Assembly (NCBI GenBank): GCA_964567745.1
Contig: CAZMNY010000009.1
Coordinates: forward strand, 62,001-126,000
Length of the DNA: 64,000 nt
Source: CAZMNY01 sp964567745
GTDB lineage: Bacteria; Planctomycetota; Planctomycetia; Pirellulales; Pirellulaceae
Reading direction: 5' to 3'
The notes beneath the pieces were generated by a model. The model had not been told where the DNA came from. It saw nothing but the letters and a program-made list of their open reading frames with translations, and ran no database searches. A program made the position numbers and the translations under genes. Below, in pieces: positions 42,359 to 50,757 of the stretch. The stretch's first letter is position 1. Each line of letters opens with the position of its first letter.

Positions 42359-43288
42359 TTATCGCACGGCGCCAAAGCGAAACTTGACGGCCGAGTGATT
42401 GAGCGTTTCGACGGGCGCCAGTTCGTTGTCCGACCCGGTGGCTGTCGGTGCCAAAGCGGGCGACGGTTGTTCGGATTGCGGTTGTTCGATCACGCTGCCG
42501 TGGTGCACGTCGCTACCACTTTCATGATATCCACCCTTGCCGTAGCCATGATAAGCGCCCGGTGCGTAGGTCTGGCGCCAGTGATTGCCACAGCTTGAGC
42601 AACCGCAGTGGGCACCGTGAGAACGTTGAAGCGAGTGCTTCCAACCGCTGACGCGATGCCCAAACGCGTGATGGCTCTTTCCACCCTTGGCGTGGCCGCA
42701 GTCTCGGCACGACGCTCCGCAGGGTGCCGGTGCGACAAGGCCAAACGCGTAGCCGCAGCCTCCACGCCCTTTGCCACACGACCCTTTGCTACATGCCCCC
42801 TTGCTGTGGAAGCCCTTGCTATGGAAGCCTTTGCCGTGGAAGCCTTCTTGAGTCGTGCCGCGTTGCCAGTGCTTACCGCCTTTTTGAGCGACGCCGCACC
42901 CATGGCAGCTGGCTTGGTGATGTCGGAAGGGAGTCTGCCAAGCCGACTTTCCGCAGGTCGATTTTCCGCAGGTCGACTTTTGGCAGGTCGACTTTTGGCA
43001 GGTCGACTTGCCGCAGCCCGACTTTCCGCAGCTCGATCGGTTGCACCACGACTTGCGTGATCCGCAGTAGCCGGCCCAAACGTTGTCGCAGCAACTTGGT
43101 TGCGAAGCGCAGCAGCCAGTGGTGCCTGCGAATGCGGATGAGCCTTGAACGGCGCCGTACGCGCCATGCTGGAATTCGCGACCTACTGCCTCAACTTGTA
43201 CTGGCGCTCGCCGAATCACTTCCGTCGCGGAAGCCATCGAGGCAGCGGCGCTAATCAAACCCAATCCCATTGCGATTCGCCAATGCAT
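42359..43288 (-). CDS. Secreted Cys/Gly/Lys/His-rich pentapeptide-repeat protein
   Basis: About 309 residues from ATG 43288 (AAGGAG in front, signal peptide MHWRIAMGLGLISAAASMAS). The mature part is dominated by Cys, Gly, Lys, Ser and His. One section is a run of five-residue units, SSCGKSGCGKSTCQKSTC continuing to KSTCGKSA; another repeats KGFHS (HGKGFHSKGFHSKGACSKG). Cys pairs (CGCSSCGNHW, CCASQPSCC) look suited to disulfide cross-links or metal binding. The C-terminus is Pro/Gln-rich and low in Cys. I do not recognise a family. Its high Cys content and repeats suggest a structural envelope protein or metal binder. Confidence 0.75.
   Translation of the reverse strand: MHWRIAMGLGLISAAASMASATEVIRRAPVQVEAVGREFQHGAYGAVQGSSAFAGTTGCCASQPSCCDNVWAGYCGSRKSWCNRSSCGKSGCGKSTCQKSTCQKSTCGKSTCGKSAWQTPFRHHQASCHGCGVAQKGGKHWQRGTTQEGFHGKGFHSKGFHSKGACSKGSCGKGRGGCGYAFGLVAPAPCGASCRDCGHAKGGKSHHAFGHRVSGWKHSLQRSHGAHCGCSSCGNHWRQTYAPGAYHGYGKGGYHESGSDVHHGSVIEQPQSEQPSPALAPTATGSDNELAPVETLNHSAVKFRFGAVR
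42806..43035 (-). repeat. 15-bp tandem arrays inside the Cys-rich gene
   Basis: Two clusters share a 15-bp period: GGAAGCCYTTGCYRT-type units at about 42806-42850 (KGFHS pentads) and GCAGGTCGACTTTYS-type units at about 42945-43035 ((S/T)CxKS pentads). Confidence 0.8.
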
Positions 43289-43608
43289 CGTCCCATTCTC
43301 CTTGCGTTCCAAAAAAAACACATCTCGATCTGACGCCCAGTTCGTTTGGATCCACCGACCCATCGCTGCCGCGGGCACTCGTTGTCGCGGCGGCCGTCGA
43401 GATGTGCGTCTAGGGAAACATGCCCCGCAAAACCATGTTGAGCAAACGCAACCGTTGAAATTCCGCAATATTTCCCAACCCCACCCGCTTCCCCAGGCAG
43501 AGCGACTGGACGGATCCCTTTGCCTTACCAGGATTTGCGGCTACGATCGCAGACGTTGCCTTTTCGCCACATGCGGCGCCGCCAGAGGAGTTGAAGGGTC
43601 CAGCAGCA

Positions 43609-44499
43609 ATGTGGAATGTACCGATACTCGGGTTTGGGCCGGCGGCGATTGGCCTCGTCTGCCTGGCGATGCTGTGGTCGAGACGACGATCGATTCGCGG
43701 AACAACTCTGGTCGGGCCTAGCTGGTGGTTGCTGGCGACCACCGCCTCAATCGTGCTCGTCAGCTTGGCGGAACCAATCCTTGGCAAGGCTGGCATGCCT
43801 GAGGTACTGAACTATTTGACGGCAATGGCAACGTTTTGTCCGTTGATGGCTCTGCTTGGAGCGAGGCGCCCGCAAGACCAGGGTTGGGTCTTTGTCGTGG
43901 CTACATTCTGGCTGATTCTGGCTCTCCCCGGCCTACAAGTCTGGCTCACTCGACCGGGACAAGCGATCGATCCTGCCGCTGCCCGCGGCCTGTTGATGCT
44001 CGCATTGCTGGGCGTGACCGCGGTCTGCTTGGTGCCCACGCCGATTCGACTGGCCGGCATGGCCGTCGTCTTCGGCCAATGGGTCCTGATCGCTCCCTGG
44101 ATCACGTTCGGCGGCTACGAGTTCCCCGACGCGGCATACTGGGGCCGGACAATTTGCGGCTTGGGTCTTCTCGCTTGCCTCCTCCAGCCCCGACGAAACC
44201 ATCAAGCGGCAACTCGGTTCGACCGCATTTGGTTCGCCTACCGCGACCACTTCGGGGGTCTCTGGGCGTTGCGAATTGCCGAGCGTTTTAACGCGTTTGC
44301 CAACTCGCCGTCGACAGATCAAGAGGAGCAATCAAGCGATTCGAAAACCCTTCGAATGCGAGGACTCTACGGTCCGGACGGTCTTCCGGCCGGTGACGAC
44401 GAGGTTACTGACGAACAGTGGCGAGCGTTTCGAAACCTTCTTCGCAGATTCGTTTCGGATGATTGGGTGAAAACACAAGAAGAGGTTAGAATCGATTGA
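43609..44499 (+). CDS. Multi-pass integral membrane protein, unknown
   Basis: 296 residues from ATG 43609 (TTG 43591, right after GAGGAG, is the alternative). About seven membrane helices fill residues 1-190, such as GFGPAAIGLVCLAMLW, WWLLATTASIVLVSLAEPIL, FVVATFWLILALPGLQVWLT and LLMLALLGVTAVCLVPTPIR. The last 100 residues are soluble and helical (FDRIWFAYRDHFGGLWALRI, EQWRAFRNLLRRFVSDDW). No transport or catalytic motif is visible. The first gene downstream is a small lipoprotein in the same direction, 62 bp away. Confidence 0.75.
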   Translation: MWNVPILGFGPAAIGLVCLAMLWSRRRSIRGTTLVGPSWWLLATTASIVLVSLAEPILGKAGMPEVLNYLTAMATFCPLMALLGARRPQDQGWVFVVATFWLILALPGLQVWLTRPGQAIDPAAARGLLMLALLGVTAVCLVPTPIRLAGMAVVFGQWVLIAPWITFGGYEFPDAAYWGRTICGLGLLACLLQPRRNHQAATRFDRIWFAYRDHFGGLWALRIAERFNAFANSPSTDQEEQSSDSKTLRMRGLYGPDGLPAGDDEVTDEQWRAFRNLLRRFVSDDWVKTQEEVRID

Positions 44500-44560
44500 C
44501 CGTTGGAGGAGCCGGGCAGGACGCCATATTCCTAGTTCAACAAGAAACGGAGTGAAATCG

Positions 44561-45064
44561 ATGACAGTCAGGTTAAACGTCGTATCGATCGCAGTTTTCG
44601 CTTTGGCTGTCATCAATCTCGGTTGCAAACCCGCGGCGACTCCGCCTCCACCGGCATCGACAGCCGCATCAGCGCCAGGCGGCAGCGCCCCGGTCGTCCC
44701 TGCGACCGACGGAACGAATGGTGGCGACAGCTCCTCGCTCGGCAACAATTCCGTTGTCGGCGGCAACGATCCGGACGAAGACACCGGCACCCCACTGACC
44801 TTTGAATTGACTGACGAAGAACGAGCTCGGCAGGCGGCCGAAGGCCCAATCGCACCTCCTAGTTCAGGATCCATTACCGACGCCGTTCCAGAAGCGCTCA
44901 AGACCGGGCCCGTCGGATCGCTGGGTCGAGCCCTGTTCAAAGGCGTCATTGGCAGCGGTTCTCAATCAGACAGCGGCTCAGGCGGCGAGGAACCCAGCGG
45001 CGACGAGGCGACGAGCGACGAGGCGACGAGCGACGAGAAATCGGATGCCGATCCGGCCAAGTAG
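44561..45064 (+). CDS. Small lipoprotein with low-complexity body
   Basis: 167 residues from ATG 44561 behind GGAGTG. Signal with lipobox: VVSIAVFALAVINLGC, so the mature protein starts at Cys and is lipid-anchored. The body is Pro/Ala/Ser/Gly-rich (PAATPPPPASTAASAPGGS) with a short helical block (LTFELTDEERARQAAEG) and a C-terminal acidic tail with EATSDEATSDEKSDADP. No known domain. It probably shares a transcript with the preceding membrane protein. Confidence 0.78.
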   Translation: MTVRLNVVSIAVFALAVINLGCKPAATPPPPASTAASAPGGSAPVVPATDGTNGGDSSSLGNNSVVGGNDPDEDTGTPLTFELTDEERARQAAEGPIAPPSSGSITDAVPEALKTGPVGSLGRALFKGVIGSGSQSDSGSGGEEPSGDEATSDEATSDEKSDADPAK

Positions 45065-45505
45065 CCCGTCGTCTTTCCGTTCGACGCGTCTTGTCGATCG
45101 TGTCCATCTCCGCGTCCTCGCGTGATCCCCTTTTCTTCCTACTTGGACAACAAGAAAAAGAAGGCACGCGGAGGCGCGAAGCATGCGAAGAAGACGACAA
45201 GCATGGCGCCTTCCGTCTTTTCTTTCCCTTCTTCATTCCTTGTTCAATATTCGATATTCGATATTCGCGTCTTCCCGTCCGTCCGTCTTATCCTGTCGAT
45301 CATCCTGTCCAAAACAAGGACGTCAAGAATGGACAGGATTGACATGACCGACAGGATGAAAAGGGACTGAGCAGCGGAATCTTGATTTTTCTGGCGATGT
45401 ACTTGTTGCGCCGAAGTGCAATCACAGAGGGTACTTTGGGATTGGCGATCAAGTGCTCTCGGCTCTTCTATGGGCCCGTTCGCCTTCAAAAACTGACAGG
45501 CCCGC
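45065..45505. repeat. Composite of three dispersed-repeat families
   Basis: No gene here. A pair of inverted copies occurs at about 45108-45137 (CTCCGCGTCCTCGCGTGATC...TTTTCTT) and 45152-45180 (AAGAAAAAGAAGGCACGCGG...). These are followed by TTCAATATTCGATATTCGAT direct repeats (~45242-45265) and by scattered CCTGTC/GACAGG units (~45290-45360). The same GACAGGAT unit recurs at 60019-60123. The rest, ~45370-45505, holds nothing I recognise. Confidence 0.65.
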
Positions 45506-45534
45506 TTGACAGGCTCTGAGTGTTTATTGATACT
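45506..45534 (+). promoter_or_regulatory. Sigma70-like promoter for the 45.6 kb prepilin gene
   Basis: TTGACA (45506-45511), 17-base spacer, GATACT (45529-45534; 4 of 6 to TATAAT). It lies about 100 bp upstream of the DUF1559 start. Confidence 0.45.
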
Positions 45535-45631
45535 GCGTCTCAGTCGCATTTAATCCCGGGCGCTGCCAGCCAAAACGCCAGCCAGCCAAGTTCGGGAAAG
45601 AAATCTACGCCCCATACCGAAGGCTGGCCCC

Positions 45632-46675
<1,044 letters not shown>

Positions 46676-46701
46676 TGTCCATTTCAAAGGGAATTCGGCT
46701 G

Positions 46702-46893
46702 ATGAACAAGCCAATAGCAGACCCTCAAACCGGGCCGTTCAGCGCCCCTGGGGACGAAATTGACGTCGACGGTTCGTCAAGCTGGACATCTGAGGACATT
46801 CTTCAGGGGAAACGCGAGGCGGTGATCGAACACGGAGGCGAGACGTATCGCCTCAGACTGACTCGGAATAACAAGTTGATCCTGCACAAATAG
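46702..46893 (+). CDS. hemP: Hemin uptake protein HemP family
   Basis: 63 residues. The C-terminal half has the HemP pattern: ILQGKREAVIEHGGETYRLR then LTRNNKLILHK, with the conserved Glu-His-x-Gly-x-x-Tyr-x-Leu-Arg-x-Thr-x-x-x-Lys-Leu-Ile-Leu. HemP is a small conserved protein often encoded with heme/iron uptake genes; its molecular role is debated. Start ATG 46702, preceded by AAGGG, gives the usual family length; ATG 46675 would overlap the preceding stop (TGATG). It lies directly behind a DUF1559 prepilin with no heme transporter adjacent. Confidence 0.88.
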   Translation: MNKPIADPQTGPFSAPGDEIDVDGSSSWTSEDILQGKREAVIEHGGETYRLRLTRNNKLILHK

Positions 46894-47146
46894 GTCGAGA
46901 TCAGCTGGTTCGCAGCAATTTGCCTGACGCCGTCTGATTCGGTTTTACTCGAGCGTCTCTCCCCCTTTGCCAAACCGGTTCGGCTCGAATACTCTGAGCG
47001 TTGCCGTGAAAATGCGGTGAAAGAGCAACGGTTTCGCCGGTTTACGATAGGCGTTCCAAGCGCCTTCCGCGGCTCGGCGAGACGTTTTGTTTGGCGTCAA
47101 AACAGGGCCTCGCGCGACGGCGATAGGTTCTCGCGTCCCTCAGATC

Positions 47147-48595
47147 ATGAAGGCGGTAACGATGGTTCGAGCGAGCAAGCAGGCGATGAGTAAGCAGGCA
47201 ATGATTAAGCAGGCCGCTGGCAGTCTGGCTGCGGGGCGGCAAGGCCTTGTCTTTGCTTTTCAGCTCTTGAGTCTGATTGCCGTGCTGTCGATTGCGGCCG
47301 CCGGTTGTTCGAATTCGGACAAACCGCCAACACCGAAGAACGACGGCGCGGGCAAAGCGAACGCTCGCGTCGAGCAGCCGCCTGTTGCCGCATCGCCCGA
47401 TAACGCCGAGGCGGCGAGTGCATTTGCGGCGGTCAAGGAAGTTGCCATTAACAAGGACGCAGCGGGCAACATAGTTTCGCTCGACCTCCGCAACTCACGC
47501 GACTACGCAAGCGAACTGCCCCAGTTGAGCCGCCTTCACAGCCTGCAGTCGCTGGCCATGAACGGCTCGGATATCAACGATGAAGTGATGCAGATCGTCT
47601 CCGGAATCAAGACGCTTAAATCGCTCAATCTCTCGGACCGAAGCGCCGTCACGGACGCCGGCATTGAAATGATCTGCGGGATGCCGAATCTGGAGGATAT
47701 CAACCTTCAGCGGTCCGACATACACGACGACGCTCTGAAGCATCTAGCCAAGCTACCTCGGCTCAAACGATTGCGAGTCGTTCAAACCCATATTACCGAC
47801 GACGCGTTGGCCCACTTGGCCGACTGCTCGGGGCTAGAACTGCTTGACATTCAGGACTGCAAAGCCGTTGGCGATCCCGGCATCGCCCATTTGTCTGGGC
47901 TGACCAACATGAAGAGCTTGAGGATCTACGGGTCGAGCATTACCGACGTCTCGTTGGGCCACCTTGTCGGCATGAAGAAACTCAAGTCGTTGAGTATGGA
48001 TCAATCGGGCGTGACCAGCGCCGGTTTGGCTCAAATATCTGGCTTGACGACGCTTACCGATCTCAAACTTTACGGCGCGGTGCAAGTTGATGACGCCGCG
48101 ATTGAGCACATTGCCAAGCTGGTGAACTTGACCAATCTTCGTTTGCGAGCGACATCGGTTGGCGATGCCGTGGCCGAGCTCACTCCGTTGACCAAACTCA
48201 AATCGCTTGACCTGAGCGAGAACACGTTGGTCGGGAACGAGTCGTTGAAGGGGCTCGGAAAACTGGCCTCGCTCGAGGATCTAAACCTGTACACGACGAA
48301 TGTCGATGACGCGGGTCTTCCCCACCTCAAGAGCTTGGCCAACCTAAAACGACTCAACATCGGCAAGACGTATATTACAGACGCGTCGATGGAGATCATT
48401 GCTGGTTTCGAAAACTTGGAGTATCTGCAAATCGAAAGTTGCAACGCGGTTTCGGACGAAGGCCTCGCCAAGCTGTACGGGCTCAAGAATCTCTCGCATA
48501 TCATCATGACGTTTCTGCCGAACGTTTCGGAAGAGGGATTCCAGGCGTTTCAAGAGGCGTTGCCAAAAGCAAAAATCGAGGGCGATTTTCAGTAG
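47147..48595 (+). CDS. Leucine-rich-repeat lipoprotein
   Basis: 482 residues from ATG 47147. Signal sequence FAFQLLSLIAVLSIAAAGC with lipobox, so probably membrane-tethered. After a Pro/Lys/Asp linker, about 13-15 leucine-rich repeats fill residues ~85-480, e.g. LKSLNLSDRSAVTDAGIEMI, LKRLRVVQTHITDDALAHLA and LKSLSMDQSGVTSAGLAQIS. The pattern L-x-x-L-x-(L/I)-x-x-(S/T)-x-(I/V)-(T/S)-D-x-(A/G) is the cysteine-containing/GALA-like LRR class, resembling repeats fused to the DUF1549 protein at 20.7-24.2 kb. No catalytic domain. Probably protein-protein recognition at the cell surface or in the periplasm. Confidence 0.9.
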   Translation: MKAVTMVRASKQAMSKQAMIKQAAGSLAAGRQGLVFAFQLLSLIAVLSIAAAGCSNSDKPPTPKNDGAGKANARVEQPPVAASPDNAEAASAFAAVKEVAINKDAAGNIVSLDLRNSRDYASELPQLSRLHSLQSLAMNGSDINDEVMQIVSGIKTLKSLNLSDRSAVTDAGIEMICGMPNLEDINLQRSDIHDDALKHLAKLPRLKRLRVVQTHITDDALAHLADCSGLELLDIQDCKAVGDPGIAHLSGLTNMKSLRIYGSSITDVSLGHLVGMKKLKSLSMDQSGVTSAGLAQISGLTTLTDLKLYGAVQVDDAAIEHIAKLVNLTNLRLRATSVGDAVAELTPLTKLKSLDLSENTLVGNESLKGLGKLASLEDLNLYTTNVDDAGLPHLKSLANLKRLNIGKTYITDASMEIIAGFENLEYLQIESCNAVSDEGLAKLYGLKNLSHIIMTFLPNVSEEGFQAFQEALPKAKIEGDFQ

Positions 48596-48656
48596 GCAAC
48601 GGAGCGTTTTGCTCCGAGCGCCCAATCTCTCGGCGTCCGATATTCTTGCGACAAGG

Positions 48657-48884
48657 TCATGCGGCCAAACGACCTTCGCGTGAGTCTTTCGCGGCCTGAA
48701 AGGCTTCGAACAGAATGCCCTTCCAGTCGTCCAAACTAACATCCCATTGGTCGATGTCGGCTTCGATGAGGGCGTAGATAACTGCGTCGACGACCGAGTT
48801 CGTGTTGGCTGCTTCGGCGGCTCGGGTTTGGATGTTGCTGCGAAGTTCGTCGTTCAGTCGAGCGGGTGAGATAGCGGCGGTCAT
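48657..48884 (-). CDS. Small hypothetical protein, possible antitoxin-like
   Basis: 75 residues from ATG 48884 (AAGGA 8 bases before). Sequence begins ISPARLNDELRSNIQTRAAE, then AANTNSVVDAVIYALIEADI and DQWDVSLDDWKGILFEAFQAA. Short helical N-terminus and acidic C-terminal part would fit an antitoxin or small regulator, but there is no toxin gene beside it. A perfect 12-bp palindrome GCACGATCGTGC (48910-48921), 25 bases before the start, could be an autoregulatory operator. Uncertain. Confidence 0.55.
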   Translation of the reverse strand: MTAAISPARLNDELRSNIQTRAAEAANTNSVVDAVIYALIEADIDQWDVSLDDWKGILFEAFQAAKDSREGRLAA

Positions 48885-48909
48885 GGAAGCGTCCTTTCTC
48901 CGATGGTAT

Positions 48910-48921
48910 GCACGATCGTGC
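48910..48921. promoter_or_regulatory. 12-bp palindrome, candidate operator
   Basis: GCACGATCGTGC, perfectly self-complementary, 25 bp upstream of the small minus-strand gene at 48657-48884. CGATCGTG recurs about 55 bp farther on. Confidence 0.4.
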
Positions 48922-49147
48922 GTTTCTGATGAGTTCACCGTGACTCGCCAAACAGTGTTGTAGGCTCGATCGTGTCACGGCGACGGCCGAAACAAATGCA
49001 AGCCCTGTGCCAATCGACTGGCGCAAAAGGCGAGAGGCGAACGCAAGTCCCTTTGGCGAAACGGGTAACGTAATACCTGGCAGATCTCTATTTGCCGTCT
49101 GACCGTGCCAAATCGGGTAGTCGTTACACTCTCTGTGAACGGATGTT

Positions 49148-49339
49148 TCAATTCCAATCATTGGCCTGACGAGGCCTGTGGATCACTAGAATATTTCGCA
49201 TGTTGATGTATCCTAACTCTTCTAATTCGAGCTTCTCAGGCATCTTTTCTGCTGCCCCGTCGACTGGCGAATCGACGAGCTCAGCCAAGCGATTCGCCAG
49301 AGCAGCGATTTCACCGGCTGGTGGATCAATCGATCCCAT
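49148..49339 (-). CDS. Doubtful short ORF
   Basis: 63 codons from ATG 49339: GSIDPPAGEIAALANRLAEL, then VDSPVDGAAEKMPEKLELEE. It is amphipathic and protein-like, but has no recognisable family, no clear ribosome site and would diverge from the TPR gene with only 11 bp between starts. May be a chance frame. Confidence 0.25.
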   Translation of the reverse strand: MGSIDPPAGEIAALANRLAELVDSPVDGAAEKMPEKLELEELGYINMRNILVIHRPRQANDWN

Positions 49340-49350
49340 GGAGAATCGTC

Positions 49351-50757
49351 TTGGCCAAAGCGAAAACGACTTCGACGGCGAAACGAAACGCAATCGATAA
49401 AGCGGAAGTCAGCGACGCGCCTGCGACGACGCCACCACCCAGGTCAAAAGTTCGCGTCTTCTGGTTCGCCGTTGCGGTAATCGCGGGCGTCGGTTCGATC
49501 ATCTTTGGTCTGGTTGCTTTTGAGGACACCGACCTCAGGCGAGCGGAAAAAGCGTTCGCAAACGGCAAGCTCGACAACGCCAAGATCGATGTTGAGGCGT
49601 ATCTGGATAGTCACCCTGAGAGCGGCCGCGCGCAGACGCTGTACGCTCAGATCTTGGTCAACAAGGGCGAACAGCCCGAAAAGGCGCTAGCCATATTCGA
49701 GAAGTTTCGGGCGGCGACCCCGGCCGAGATGTACGCCTGGGCGCGAGCGTACGCGATGACCGGCCAATGGTCCGCCGCCGTCGTTTTGTTGGAGCAGGTC
49801 GTTCAGAATTCGCCCGAGAATCTGGCGGCATTGGAACAGCTAATCATCATGCGCATTCGCATGAACCAATTGGAAAGAGCGCATGGCGAGGCCCAACGTC
49901 TTTCGGGCGTCGAGGGGCGTGAGGCCAACGGCTACGCGTTCATCGCGCTGATTGAGGAGAAGAAAGGCGACTCGGTTAAAGCTCGCGAGGCGTTCGCGAA
50001 AGTGCTGGAATACGAACCGAACGGCGAAAATCTGCTCACGTCGCCGGAGCGATTGTTTGAAGCGTACGCCGACACTCTGCTTAGAAGCGGCGACCCAAAG
50101 CTCGCCAAAGAGATGGCGGAGAGAAGCATCAGTTACGTGCGATCTGCGCGGGCGTTTGTGATCCTGGGCGACGCGCTCGAGCAACTTGGCGATTCTCAAA
50201 GAGCTCGGCTGGCCTGGCGTGAATGCATCAGCGCGGACGTCGAAAACGTTGAAGCGCGAAACCGGCTCGCCAAACAGGAATTGGCCGACAAGAAGCCGAA
50301 GGACGCGTTGATCTGGATGGAGCGAGTTGGCAAGCGGGACGACATCACGTTTGATAACGCGTACTTGATCGAACGTTGCTATCGCGCGTTGAAGAATAAG
50401 GAAATGGCGGAAATCTGGGCCGCTCGCAGCAAGAAACTACGAGACGAACAGGTCTTCATGTCTGGATTAATGCAAGCCAGTATTGAATCGCCCAATTCGA
50501 CGATCGCAATTTGTTTCGATGCCTGGCAACTCGCCAAACGAGGCAACTGGGCTCAGGCCAATGTCGTGATGATTGCATTGCGACAACGTGCAACCGACCC
50601 CGACTCCAAGTTCTTGGCCAAGTTAGAGGCGGCGATCAAGGATAAATCGTTCGAGGCCATCCCCGATCTACGAGAATGGGAAGCGGAGGTCGACAAGTCG
50701 CCGGAGGAAGACAAAGCGGCGGACGACGACAAGGCGAACGAAGAACCCAGCAAATGA
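49351..50757 (+). CDS. Membrane-anchored TPR protein
   Basis: 468 residues from TTG 49351, preceded by GGAG 7 bases away; a GTG at 49321 is the alternative. One membrane helix (VRVFWFAVAVIAGVGSIIFG) near residue 40 followed by an extracytoplasmic body of TPR-type helical repeats: LRRAEKAFANGKLDNAKIDV, GRAQTLYAQILVNKGEQPEK, MYAWARAYAMTGQWSAAVVL, ALEQLIIMRIRMNQLERAHG and further. The C-terminal tail is acidic (EVDKSPEEDKAADDDKANEE). Its stop overlaps the ATG of the CRTAC1 gene (ATGA), so the two are co-translated. Probably the membrane scaffold of the downstream complex. Confidence 0.85.
   Translation: MAKAKTTSTAKRNAIDKAEVSDAPATTPPPRSKVRVFWFAVAVIAGVGSIIFGLVAFEDTDLRRAEKAFANGKLDNAKIDVEAYLDSHPESGRAQTLYAQILVNKGEQPEKALAIFEKFRAATPAEMYAWARAYAMTGQWSAAVVLLEQVVQNSPENLAALEQLIIMRIRMNQLERAHGEAQRLSGVEGREANGYAFIALIEEKKGDSVKAREAFAKVLEYEPNGENLLTSPERLFEAYADTLLRSGDPKLAKEMAERSISYVRSARAFVILGDALEQLGDSQRARLAWRECISADVENVEARNRLAKQELADKKPKDALIWMERVGKRDDITFDNAYLIERCYRALKNKEMAEIWAARSKKLRDEQVFMSGLMQASIESPNSTIAICFDAWQLAKRGNWAQANVVMIALRQRATDPDSKFLAKLEAAIKDKSFEAIPDLREWEAEVDKSPEEDKAADDDKANEEPSK

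Larger units (their letters stand above)
48885..49350. other. Intergenic region with palindrome
   Basis: About 465 bp. It holds the palindrome at 48910-48921 and a second CGATCGTG half-site at ~48967-48974. No convincing gene; see the possible short minus-strand frame at 49148-49339. Confidence 0.5.
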
